A DNA stretch of 7,474 nt, from assembly GCA_011055585.1 (NCBI GenBank), contig DRGT01000041.1, positions 1-7,474 of the forward strand. The letters run 5' to 3'. The notes under the pieces are model-generated. The model was not told the DNA's origin. It worked only from the letters and a program-made list of their open reading frames with translations, and ran no database searches. The DNA comes from Candidatus Nitrosopumilus sp. Its GTDB lineage: Archaea; Thermoproteota; Nitrososphaeria; Nitrososphaerales; Nitrosopumilaceae. Made by a program: the position numbers and the translations under genes. Below, in pieces: positions 1 to 5,711 of this stretch. Each line of letters starts with the position of its first letter. Position 1 is the first letter of the stretch.

Positions 1-151
1 AAATTATTGTTTGCCAAATCTTTGCAGTTGACTGACTGTTGTTTTTGTTGGCATCTTCAACATAATTCTGAGCATGTGATAAGAACTCTAGTTTTTTGGC
101 CAACTGCTTTGTAAGATTATAACAGTTGTCATCCAAACATGAATTAGTCAT
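1..151 (-). CDS. Small helical protein, 5' part only (cut by window edge)
   Basis: An open frame starts at an ATG at 149-151 and runs off the left edge, giving 50 residues (MTNSCLDDNCYNLTKQLAKK and onward to WQTII). The N-terminus has a CLDDNC motif (C5, C10), followed by what looks like an amphipathic helix (about residues 11-35). There is no stop within the window. A TATA-like box at 172-180 is centred about 25 nt upstream of this ATG, which supports the start and a leaderless transcript. The pattern reminds me of short thaumarchaeal helical proteins, some resembling fragments of rubrerythrin or ferritin-like helices, but this is recollection only; no metal ligands of that family are visible in the part seen. 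Function unknown. That it is a real gene is moderately sure. Confidence 0.55.
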   Translation of the reverse strand, partial: MTNSCLDDNCYNLTKQLAKKLEFLSHAQNYVEDANKNNSQSTAKIWQTII

Positions 152-171
152 CTCTTAATTAAATTCAAATT

Positions 172-180
172 CATATTTTA
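172..180 (-). promoter_or_regulatory. TATA-like box of the partial gene at 1-151
   Basis: The minus strand reads TTAAAATAT here, 21-29 nt upstream of the ATG at 151. That is the spacing expected of an archaeal TATA box when transcription starts at or next to the start codon. Confidence 0.45.
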
Positions 181-184
181 ACAC

Positions 185-217
185 ATGAATCAATTATCAA
201 AACTGATAATGAATCAA
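185..217. repeat. Inverted repeat flanked by 9-bp direct repeats
   Basis: ATGAATCAA occurs at 185-193 and again at 209-217. Between and overlapping them is an inverted repeat: ATTATCA (193-199), spacer AAAC, TGATAAT (204-210). The block lies just after the stop of the Cys-rich gene and just upstream of the TATA-like box of the partial gene at 1-151. It could therefore be a regulator site or a weak 3' hairpin. It is AT-rich, so chance is not excluded. Confidence 0.4.
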
Positions 218-224
218 GAAAATT

Positions 225-422
225 TTATGATTCTGGTCTTAGTGATAGGAATCCTTCTATCCCATCTAGGATCATTGAATGTTCATCTTTCACACAACAC
301 GTACATGAAGTTTTGACACAATCACGAAAAAAATCATGATGACACGATTTACATGTACAAATAGCATCTCTTGGGATCACATTACCTCGTTCAATGCTAT
401 CCATCTTTGTTTTCTGATTCAT
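225..422 (-). CDS. Cys-rich mini-protein, putative metal binding
   Basis: This encodes 65 residues with seven cysteines packed between residues 22 and 43: C22, C24, C27, C35, C40, C42 and C43, with H28, H29 and H48 nearby. The order CxCxxC, then C, then CxCC suggests zinc or another metal bound by a small knuckle fold. There are no membrane segments or signal peptide. The ATG at 422 is chosen because a TTTAAAT box lies 20-26 nt upstream in the 29-nt gap after the thermosome gene; an internal Met7 is the only near alternative. It is transcribed in the same direction as the thermosome gene but appears to have its own promoter. I do not recognise a named family. Function unknown; the short length leaves some doubt, but the dense cysteine pattern argues for a real protein. 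Confidence 0.6.
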   Translation of the reverse strand: MNQKTKMDSIERGNVIPRDAICTCKSCHHDFFRDCVKTSCTCCVKDEHSMILDGIEGFLSLRPES

Positions 423-440
423 GTCTTGGCCTTTTTCACA

Positions 441-450
441 AATTTAAATC
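441..450 (-). promoter_or_regulatory. TATA-like box of the Cys-rich gene
   Basis: The minus strand reads GATTTAAATT, 19-28 nt upstream of the ATG at 422. This fits a leaderless archaeal promoter placed inside the short gap after the thermosome stop codon. Confidence 0.45.
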
Positions 451-451
451 G

Positions 452-2101
452 CTAATACATTCCCATTCCAGGCGGTCCACCTTGTGGAGTTTCCTGAGAT
501 GCTGATGGTGTTTTTGACACTGCAATAATATTGTCTATTCGAAGAATCATGTTAGCTGTTTCAGTTGCAGATTTGATTACCTGTTCTTTTACTATAAGAG
601 GTTCTACAATGTTGATTTTTTCTATATCATCTACAGTTCCCTTTTCTACATCTATTCCAACAAATTTTTCTCCAGAACTTTGCCTTGCACGAAGCAGAGT
701 AATGGTATCGATTGGATTCATGCCTGCATTTCTTGCAAGTGTGATTGGAATTGATTCAAGTGCTTCTGCAAACTTTTCTACTGCTAACTGTTCTCGGCCA
801 GAAAGGGATTTTGACCATTCTTTTAGTTTCAAAGCCAAATATGCCTCAGGAGCACCACCGCCTGGTAAAATCAATGGTTTTTCAACAACATCCTTTACCA
901 CCATTAATGCGTCATGGATAGATCTGTCAGCTTCATCTATCACTCGTTGTGATCCACCTCGTATAAGCAGTGTTACTGCTTTTGGATTTTTACATTCTTC
1001 AATGAAAACCCATTTATCTTCTTCAATTGATTTTTCTTCCACATTTTTTGCAAATCCAAGATCTTTTTCAGAAAGGTCATTTACACTTCCAACTATTCTT
1101 CCGCCTGTTGCTTTGGCTAGTTTTGACATGTCACTTTCCTTTATTCTTCTAACTGCTAAAATTTCTGCTTTTGAAAGATAATGCTGTACTACATCATCAA
1201 TGCCTTTTTGACAAAGAACAACATTTGCGTTTGTAGATTTTATTTTCTCCACTATTTCTTTTAGAATGGTGTTTTCTTCTTCAATGAAGGATTTAATTTG
1301 ATTTGGACTTGAGATGTTAATTTTGGCATCAAATTCAGTTTTTTCTATTTCAAGTGGTGCATTAAGCAATGCAATTTTTGCATTATTGATTTGTTTTGGC
1401 ATTCCACTATGAACTACTTCCTTATCTAAAACAATCCCATTTACTATTTGGCTATCAGAAATTGAGCCGCCAGTCTTTTTTTCCACCTTGATATTTTCTA
1501 GAACAACTTTGTGGGAATCATTTTTTTCTTCTATTACCGATAGAACCGCATCAACTACTAATTTTGCAAGATCAACAGCTTCAATAGAGACTAGTTTTGT
1601 ATTCATTGCGGTTACTGCAATTTTTTCTAGTATCTTTCTGTCCTTAGGATCTACCTTTTTTGCAATTTCAGCTAGGAGTAATGTAGATTCTTTTAATGCT
1701 TTTTTGTAACCATCTGCAATTATTACAGGATGAATATCATTTTCAATCAATGATTCTGCTTTTTCTAATAGTGCTCCCGCTATTACTACTGCTGAAGTTG
1801 TACCGTCTCCCACTTCACTATCTGTGGCTTTGGCAACTTCTACCATCATTTTTGCGGCAGGATGTTGTACATCAATTTCTTTGAGAATGGTTGCTCCATC
1901 ATTTGTGATTGTTATATCCCCTAGTGAATCTACAAGCATTTTGTCCATTCCACGAGGGCCTAGACTTGAACCAATAATTTCTGCAATAAGCTTGGCAGCC
2001 ATAATGTTGTTTTTTTGAGCATCACGACCGCTTGATTGTCTTGATCCTTCTTTGAGAAGTATTACTGGAACGCCTTCGGCTGTAGTTTGCAATTGTACCA
2101 T
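452..2101 (-). CDS. thsA: Thermosome subunit (group II chaperonin)
   Basis: This is a full-length group II chaperonin of 549 residues, the usual length. The cytosolic double-ring complex binds unfolded proteins and folds them by ATP-driven closure of a built-in lid. Visible equatorial nucleotide-site motifs are [11 protein letters not shown] (46-56), TNDGATIL (66-73), GDGTTSAVV (98-106) and GGGAPE (414-419). RSIHDAL (393-399) carries D397, the expected counterpart of the catalytic aspartate of Gro[10 protein letters not shown] (211-218) and the segment around 245-285 belong to the apical domain and lid protrusion. The tail ends GGPPGMGMY, a Gly/Met-rich C-terminus typical of thermosomes. The ATG at 2101 is preceded by an AATAAATAG box at 2123-2131, so the transcript is probably leaderless. 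Archaea often have several subunit paralogues; which one this is cannot be told here, so the symbol is generic. Confidence 0.97.
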   Translation of the reverse strand: MVQLQTTAEGVPVILLKEGSRQSSGRDAQKNNIMAAKLIAEIIGSSLGPRGMDKMLVDSLGDITITNDGATILKEIDVQHPAAKMMVEVAKATDSEVGDGTTSAVVIAGALLEKAESLIENDIHPVIIADGYKKALKESTLLLAEIAKKVDPKDRKILEKIAVTAMNTKLVSIEAVDLAKLVVDAVLSVIEEKNDSHKVVLENIKVEKKTGGSISDSQIVNGIVLDKEVVHSGMPKQINNAKIALLNAPLEIEKTEFDAKINISSPNQIKSFIEEENTILKEIVEKIKSTNANVVLCQKGIDDVVQHYLSKAEILAVRRIKESDMSKLAKATGGRIVGSVNDLSEKDLGFAKNVEEKSIEEDKWVFIEECKNPKAVTLLIRGGSQRVIDEADRSIHDALMVVKDVVEKPLILPGGGAPEAYLALKLKEWSKSLSGREQLAVEKFAEALESIPITLARNAGMNPIDTITLLRARQSSGEKFVGIDVEKGTVDDIEKINIVEPLIVKEQVIKSATETANMILRIDNIIAVSKTPSASQETPQGGPPGMGMY

Positions 2102-2122
2102 ATACGTAAAAATTAGAACTTG

Positions 2123-2131
2123 CTATTTATT
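2123..2131 (-). promoter_or_regulatory. TATA-like box of the thermosome gene
   Basis: The minus strand reads AATAAATAG, 22-30 nt upstream of the ATG at 2101. This is the position expected for TBP binding on a leaderless gene. No heat-shock regulator site was recognised. Confidence 0.45.
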
Positions 2132-2159
2132 GTCTGAATACAAATTTCAAAACTGAGAA

Positions 2160-2606
2160 TCAAGTATAGATTTTTGCTAATTCATGATGAAACATTCTTT
2201 TCATTTCATCATTTGTTGCATTTGCAAATCTATTAACAATATCAGTTGCAGTGACAATTCCCACCACTTTATCATCATCAATTACTGGTAGTTTTCGAAT
2301 ATTATATGTTGACATAAAGTCTGCGATCATCCAAACAGATTCACCTGGAGTTATAGAATATAATGGTTGAGACATTACTTGTTTTACAGTAGTTGTAATT
2401 GGATAAGCATGAGCTACAATTTTAATTGCAAAATCTCTGTCTGTGATAATTCCAATAGGAGTGTTGTTTTCTGTTATAATTATTGACCCAACATTTGTAT
2501 CCTCCATCATTTTTGCTGCTTGATTTACTGTTACTGATGCATCTACAGTTATGACATTTTTTGTCATGATATCTTTAACACAAATTGTCTTGGTGTCTTG
2601 TTCCAT
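2160..2606 (-). CDS. Two-CBS-domain protein
   Basis: This 148-residue protein is made almost entirely of one CBS pair (Bateman module). CBS1 is about residues 10-65 (KDIMTKNVITVD at 11-22, then GIITDRDF at 52-59) and CBS2 about 74-130 (VKQVMSQPLYSI, then VGIVTATDIV). A short helical tail, NDEMKRMFHHELAKIYT, follows. Such modules commonly bind AMP, ADP, ATP or SAM in the cleft between domains and report energy state; the ligand here is not known. There is no catalytic, membrane or DNA-binding domain, so it presumably acts by binding another protein or nucleotide. It is a clear paralogue of the protein at 6532-6993, sharing the same domain plan and the same kind of tail. It starts divergently from hsp20. 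The ATG at 2606 has a TTAAAAA box 22-28 nt upstream. Confidence 0.9.
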   Translation of the reverse strand: MEQDTKTICVKDIMTKNVITVDASVTVNQAAKMMEDTNVGSIIITENNTPIGIITDRDFAIKIVAHAYPITTTVKQVMSQPLYSITPGESVWMIADFMSTYNIRKLPVIDDDKVVGIVTATDIVNRFANATNDEMKRMFHHELAKIYT

Positions 2607-2627
2607 GGATTTTCAAATTTTATTATG

Positions 2628-2636
2628 TTTTTAATC
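2628..2636 (-). promoter_or_regulatory. TATA-like box of the CBS gene at 2160-2606
   Basis: The minus strand reads ATTAAAAAC around here, roughly 22-30 nt upstream of the ATG at 2606, a leaderless-type spacing. The match to a TATA box is only fair. Confidence 0.35.
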
Positions 2637-2700
2637 TATATGAGATGTGACTATGAATATCAACTCTGAAAATCATTACACTATTTTATTTAGAATCTTT

Positions 2701-2715
2701 ACAATATGATATTGT
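2701..2715. repeat. 15-bp palindrome ACAATATGATATTGT
   Basis: Two perfect 7-bp arms, ACAATAT and ATATTGT, flank a single G. It directly abuts the UACG-capped hairpin that starts at 2716. It could be a dimeric regulator site for the adjacent candidate RNA or for the divergent CBS and hsp20 genes, or simply another hairpin of the same element. AT-rich palindromes arise by chance more easily than GC-rich ones. Confidence 0.5.
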
Positions 2716-2841
2716 GTATAAGAACTACGGTTCTTATGCCAAGGACGGAAACGTAGGGTAATAACCCATGTGTGAAGTACTTTGGTATGCCACGTTTTTG
2801 CGTTTCCGTTACTCCCCTACAATTTTAGAAATGTGTTTTTC
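2716..2841 (+). ncRNA. Candidate structured RNA in the CBS/hsp20 intergenic region
   Basis: This is a protein-free stretch with much more pairing than its surroundings. (1) 2716-2725 pairs with 2730-2739 (ten pairs, one G-U) around a C(UACG)G loop, a member of the very stable UNCG tetraloop class. (2) ACGGAAACG at 2745-2753 pairs perfectly with CGTTTCCGT at 2801-2809, and G-U and A-U pairs extend it. (3) Inside that stem are GGGT/ACCC (2756-2759 with 2764-2767) and TGG/CCA (2783-2785 with 2790-2792). (4) GTAGGG at 2753-2758 is also complementary to CCCTAC at 2815-2820, allowing a pseudoknot or an alternative fold. A T-rich run at 2836-2841 could end a plus-strand transcript, and TATTTTATTT at 2682-2691 could start it. 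The UNCG loop favours the plus strand. It resembles no RNA family I know (not tRNA, RNase P or TPP-like). A palindromic mobile repeat is the main alternative. Confidence 0.4.
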
Positions 2842-2880
2842 TTATGAATGAAAATCAACATTGAAAATCTTCGCCACATA

Positions 2881-2890
2881 ATTAAATAAT
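2881..2890 (+). promoter_or_regulatory. TATA-like box of hsp20
   Basis: ATTAAATAAT lies 18-27 nt before the ATG at 2908, fitting a leaderless or nearly leaderless transcript. Its presence implies that the structured element upstream (2716-2820) is not part of the main hsp20 mRNA. Confidence 0.5.
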
Positions 2891-2907
2891 ATTCAATAAT
2901 ATGAGAC

Positions 2908-3504
2908 ATGGCTAAAACAAAACAAAAAGCTAAAACACAAAAAAAGGAACTGACAACTCCATCATTTTGGGGTTTTAACTGGCTAGATGTTGATAGAGCA
3001 TTCGACAATCTCAGAACGGAATTTGAGCGTTCATTTAGGAACTTGCCAACAATAACTCCTCCATCCCTTCCCAGCTGGCCAGATGTTGATAAAGCATTCG
3101 ACAATCTCAGAACGGAATTTGAGCGTTCATTTAAGAACTTGCCAACAATAACTCCTCCATCCTTTCCCAGCTTGACAAAAACACACACCGATATTATCGA
3201 TGAAGGAAACAAGCTTGTTGTTAAAGTTGATCTACCAGGTGTGAAGAAAAAAGACATCAAACTTGATGTCACTGATAACTCTCTTGAAGTATCAGCTGAA
3301 TATAAGAAAGAAGAGGAAGAAAAGCGAAAAAACTTCCTAAGAAAAGAACGCAGCGAGGTTTCCTATTATAGAACCCTTCCTCTTCCAGAAAAAGTCGTTG
3401 CAAGCAAAGCAAAAGCAAAACTCACAGATGGAGTGCTGAACATTACAATACCAAAAGCTATTCCAACTCCAAAACCAAAGAAAAAGTCAGTTTCTATTCA
3501 ATAA
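2908..3504 (+). CDS. hsp20: Hsp20 / alpha-crystallin small heat-shock protein
   Basis: This 198-residue protein is an ATP-independent holdase that keeps unfolding proteins soluble for refolding by other chaperones, likely including the thermosome encoded nearby. The alpha-crystallin domain spans about 92-184: NKLVVKVDLPGVKKKDIKLD at 101-120, then VSYYRTLPLP, then the family hallmark GVLNITIPKA at 175-184. The tail KKKSVSIQ has an I-x-I-like V-S-I motif that in this family helps oligomer assembly. The N-terminal arm is odd: after a basic start (MAKTKQKAKTQKK), residues 26-57 are repeated almost exactly as 58-89, each copy holding a probable amphipathic helix (DVD, AFDNLRTEFERSF) and a TPPS linker. 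This makes the arm longer than in typical archaeal Hsp20 proteins. The start is supported by a TATA-like box at 2881-2890, and a T-rich terminator follows. Confidence 0.95.
   Translation: MAKTKQKAKTQKKELTTPSFWGFNWLDVDRAFDNLRTEFERSFRNLPTITPPSLPSWPDVDKAFDNLRTEFERSFKNLPTITPPSFPSLTKTHTDIIDEGNKLVVKVDLPGVKKKDIKLDVTDNSLEVSAEYKKEEEEKRKNFLRKERSEVSYYRTLPLPEKVVASKAKAKLTDGVLNITIPKAIPTPKPKKKSVSIQ
2983..3174 (+). repeat. Two-copy 96-bp tandem repeat inside hsp20
   Basis: Copy 1 is 2983-3078 and copy 2 is 3079-3174. By eye they differ at five of 96 positions. Three of the resulting changes are conservative (R30/K62, R44/K76, L54/F86); the others are L26/P58 and W57/L89. The repeat is an exact multiple of three, so the frame is kept. 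The near-identity, including silent positions, points to a recent duplication or to ongoing homogenisation. Confidence 0.95.
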
Positions 3505-3505
3505 C

Positions 3506-3524
3506 TTTTCTTTTTTTCTTTTTT
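3506..3524 (+). terminator. T-rich terminator after hsp20
   Basis: Two bases after the hsp20 stop is a pyrimidine run, four, seven and six T's separated by single C's or CTT-type breaks, with no stem. Archaeal transcription ends at such oligo-T tracts. It also separates hsp20 from the convergent gene ending at 3539. Confidence 0.7.
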
Positions 3525-3538
3525 AATTCAAGTTTATT

Positions 3539-4123
3539 TTAGTAATCGTGTTCACTAAAATCTGATCCTAATGAAATTGTAGCTATTACAGTAGAATCTG
3601 TTGTTTTGCATTTTAGATTTTTATCGGGAACAAAGTCATGAAAGATTTCCTTTAGTAATTGTTCAGTAAAGAGAGACCACTTCATTCCAAGCTCGTGTTG
3701 AATAATGAAATGATGAAGATTTCCTTCAATTCTGTGATCAGACTTCATTCCAGTTGCTCTCATGTAATCTTCCAAAGTTTCTATGCATCTTTGCAGGTCA
3801 TAATCTCCCTTGATGAACATAACATTGTCTTTGATAACTGGTTTGAGGACATTAATTATTTCATCAATGTCCTTTCCCTCCATATCCACCCCTAAAGCTT
3901 CAAGTATTTTTTTTGGAACTGGAATCATTCCAATTTTATCAGAAAATCTATCCCACTGGACGTATTTTTCAAGAATTTGTTTTACTAGTACATTTTGTGA
4001 AATATTCTTATTCATGGCTTGTGCCTCTAATTCTTCAACTATTTTCTCAGGAAGTCTGTAGGTGATACTGCGAGTTTTTTCTTTTTCTTTAGGATGAGGT
4101 TTTTTGGCAGAGCTGAGCTTCAT
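3539..4123 (-). CDS. Ribbon-helix-helix protein with conserved-looking C-terminal domain
   Basis: This 194-residue protein has a basic leader (residues 1-17, KKPHPKEKEK) followed by a probable ribbon-helix-helix DNA-binding unit at about 17-57: a beta strand (TRSITYRLP), helix 1 (EKIVEELEAQAMNKN), a turn with NIS, then helix 2 (QNVLVKQILEKYVQWD). Such folds bind DNA as dimers. The remainder (58-194) is not a domain I can name; it contains NLHHFIIQHELGMKWS (135-150) and a beta-rich end. I recall similar C-terminal patterns in other thaumarchaeal proteins but cannot verify this. The ATG at 4123 is chosen; an AATTAATAT box at 4151-4159 lies 28-36 nt upstream, so a leader of a few bases is possible. 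It lies 38 nt downstream of the CBS/zinc-finger gene in the same direction. A transcription regulator is likely; the target is unknown. Confidence 0.75.
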   Translation of the reverse strand: MKLSSAKKPHPKEKEKTRSITYRLPEKIVEELEAQAMNKNISQNVLVKQILEKYVQWDRFSDKIGMIPVPKKILEALGVDMEGKDIDEIINVLKPVIKDNVMFIKGDYDLQRCIETLEDYMRATGMKSDHRIEGNLHHFIIQHELGMKWSLFTEQLLKEIFHDFVPDKNLKCKTTDSTVIATISLGSDFSEHDY

Positions 4124-4150
4124 TATCTACAAAAATGATGACAATGAACG

Positions 4151-4159
4151 ATATTAATT
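4151..4159 (-). promoter_or_regulatory. TATA-like box of the ribbon-helix-helix gene
   Basis: The minus strand reads AATTAATAT, 28-36 nt upstream of the ATG at 4123, in the gap just after the stop of the CBS/zinc-finger gene. It suggests the gene can be transcribed on its own. Confidence 0.35.
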
Positions 4160-4161
4160 CT

Positions 4162-4710
4162 TCAGATTGTTGCCTTGGCAATGTTGCCTTCTAAAAGGCC
4201 TTTGCCAATGTGAATATCATCTATATGGCTAGAGAGGATTTTTTTGTCTTGAAAAACCGACCCACAATAAGGACAGACATACTTGGACGGAGTTTCTAAT
4301 TCTGGAAGGACTATAGCAGATTCGTTTAGGTTTCCTACGATCTGCTTTCGTGAAATAATACCAATAACTCTTTCATCATTTTTTACAACTAACCTGCGTA
4401 TGTCATTTTTGTTCATCAGTGAAATTGCGTCCTTTACAGGTAAATCTTTATGAATTTTGATGATTGGTTTGTGTGCTATTTCAATTACTTTAACCTCATT
4501 AGGATTTTTTCCTTTTGCAACTACCTCAGATAAAATATCTTTGTTAGTAACTATACCTACAACGTCATCATTTTCTGAAACAAGGACGCTATCAATTTTA
4601 CTTTCAACCATCACCTTAACAGTATCAGTTACTGTGACGTTTTTTTCCACTACTACTAACTTATGATTTGTAAACTTTGAGACTGGTTCCTCAAGCATTT
4701 GTTTTAACAT
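4162..4710 (-). CDS. CBS pair fused to a C2H2-type zinc finger
   Basis: This 182-residue protein has CBS1 at about 12-65 (KLVVVEKNVTVTDTV, then VVGIVTNKDIL) and CBS2 at about 74-128 (KPIIKIHKDLPVKDAISLM, then VIGIISRKQIV). After a short linker (ELETPSK) comes a compact zinc finger at 144-168: C146-x2-C149-x12-H162-x4-H167, with F153 and L159 at places where C2H2 fingers keep hydrophobic core residues. The CBS pair would sense a nucleotide-type ligand, and the finger could bind DNA, RNA or a protein partner; a ligand-controlled regulator is a reasonable inference, not shown. The ATG at 4710 has a CTTAAATTA box 21-29 nt upstream. It may share a transcript with the ribbon-helix-helix gene 38 nt downstream. 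There is no sign of truncation. Confidence 0.88.
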   Translation of the reverse strand: MLKQMLEEPVSKFTNHKLVVVEKNVTVTDTVKVMVESKIDSVLVSENDDVVGIVTNKDILSEVVAKGKNPNEVKVIEIAHKPIIKIHKDLPVKDAISLMNKNDIRRLVVKNDERVIGIISRKQIVGNLNESAIVLPELETPSKYVCPYCGSVFQDKKILSSHIDDIHIGKGLLEGNIAKATI

Positions 4711-4730
4711 GATTTTTCTTCGATTGAAAT

Positions 4731-4739
4731 TAATTTAAG
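4731..4739 (-). promoter_or_regulatory. TATA-like box of the CBS/zinc-finger gene
   Basis: The minus strand reads CTTAAATTA, 21-29 nt upstream of the ATG at 4710, typical of leaderless archaeal genes. Confidence 0.45.
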
Positions 4740-4788
4740 ATGACAAGACGTTTTTCAAAATTGATAATTACTTGTGAAATTCAGTTTG

Positions 4789-4892
4789 TTAATAAGTTAG
4801 TTTGTATTTTTCAAGCAAATGAGCGTTAGACTCTACTTGAGTAAATGCTCTAACAACATCAGATTTGGTAATAATACCAACCAGATTTTTTC
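4789..4892 (-). other. Frameshifted 3' end of the four-CBS gene
   Basis: On the minus strand the codons ...GAT AAA GAA AAA are followed by ATC TGG in the open frame. If one extra A is read in the A6 run (plus-strand T6 at 4886-4891), the protein continues as NLVGIITKSDVVRAF and on to a stop at 4789-4791, which is exactly what the end of a CBS domain should look like (G-I-I-T-x-S-D-V). The open frame instead reads KIWLVLLPNLMLLEHLLK and stops at 4833. The full restored protein would have 303 residues. The cause is a missing base: a real mutation, a slippage site or a sequencing error in a homopolymer. Confidence 0.85.
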
Positions 4893-5699
4893 TTTATCTA
4901 TAACTGGTATGCCACTTACAAGATTCTTAATCATTAATCTTGCTGCTTCGGTTAAATCGTCTTCAAGATCCACTAATAATATATCGTGATTTAGAATCTT
5001 CTCTACTGGTAAGGTTTTGCTAAGTTTTGTTGGGTTCCAATAATCAAGTGCCTTGTGAGAACTCTTTTTGAAATTGTTTGTATGTTTAAGAAATGTATTT
5101 CTTGTAATGATGCCTGCAGGAATTCCATATTGATCAGTTACAACTAAACGAGAAATCCCATTTTTATTTATCATATTTAATGCAAATTGTATAGAATCTG
5201 ATTTACGACAAGTTGTTACTTTTTTTGTCATGTAATCTTTAACTTTGAACTTTCCTGGGTACATCACAGAATAGGCGTTGGTGATGTCAGACTTTGATGT
5301 AATTCCCGTGACCTTGCCATACTCATCCCGTATGATTATAGCACCAATCTTGAAAATTTCCATTCTCTGTGCACATTGGTTTAGATGATCCAGTTGACCG
5401 CCTGTGATGGAAATGAGTTTTCCTGTCATTAGCTCAGTTACTGGAATTTCATCCAAAGCCCTGCTCGTTTTGTCTTCTTCAAGAAATTTGACGATATCAG
5501 TTTCAGTAACAACTCCCAATGGAGTTTTTCCTGAAGTAATTAGGACTGTTTTGATATAGTTTAATTGCATTTTTAAGAGAACCCTATCTATTTTGGCGTC
5601 TTTTTTTAATGATATAACAGGGGAAGAGTAAAGTTTGACCTTCACAGAATTTTTCTTGTCATATTGTCGATTTAAAATAAGGTATTGATTATCAGTCAT
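4833..5699 (-). CDS. Four-CBS-domain protein, last domain frameshifted
   Basis: As sequenced the frame encodes 288 residues. Four CBS units are visible: about 22-75 (LGVVTETDIV), 84-142 (VTELMTGKLISI, then VTGITSKSDIT), 153-207 (VKDYMTKKVTTC, then IPAGIITRNTF) and from 231 onward (VEKILNHDILLVD, then SGIPVIDKEK). The last unit lacks its final strand and helix because of a frameshift after about residue 271; the missing part is present in the other frame down to 4789. Two Bateman modules in one chain would bind up to several nucleotide ligands. The start at 5699 lies 12 nt after the stop of the winged-helix gene, so the two probably form one transcript and the CBS protein may modulate that regulator. 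No strong Shine-Dalgarno sequence is seen in the gap. Whether the truncated product folds is uncertain. Confidence 0.85.
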   Translation of the reverse strand: MTDNQYLILNRQYDKKNSVKVKLYSSPVISLKKDAKIDRVLLKMQLNYIKTVLITSGKTPLGVVTETDIVKFLEEDKTSRALDEIPVTELMTGKLISITGGQLDHLNQCAQRMEIFKIGAIIIRDEYGKVTGITSKSDITNAYSVMYPGKFKVKDYMTKKVTTCRKSDSIQFALNMINKNGISRLVVTDQYGIPAGIITRNTFLKHTNNFKKSSHKALDYWNPTKLSKTLPVEKILNHDILLVDLEDDLTEAARLMIKNLVSGIPVIDKEKIWLVLLPNLMLLEHLLK

Positions 5700-5711
5700 G
5701 ATATTTTCACA

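Noticed and set aside
531..1181. Long plus-strand open frame opposite the thermosome gene
   Set aside because: It is antisense to conserved chaperonin sequence; its Ser/Thr/Phe-rich translation has no recognisable domain. It is open only because of codon bias on the real strand.
2716..2820. tRNA, RNase P RNA or known riboswitch
   Set aside because: No tRNA cloverleaf with a T-arm GTTC motif, none of the conserved RNase P motifs, and no TPP or fluoride riboswitch core could be found in it.
2983..3174. Tandem repeat as a CRISPR array
   Set aside because: There are only two copies of 96 bp, without spacers, inside a conserved reading frame.
2817..3272. Minus-strand open frame with internal repeats opposite hsp20
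   Set aside because: Its repeats are just the antisense of the 96-bp duplication in hsp20, and the alpha-crystallin domain proves the plus strand is coding.
4886..4891. Classical programmed -1 ribosomal frameshift site in the four-CBS gene
   Set aside because: The zero-frame codons GAA AAA ATC do not fit the X-XXY-YYZ pattern, and no clear downstream pseudoknot was seen. Base-calling error or polymerase slippage fits better.
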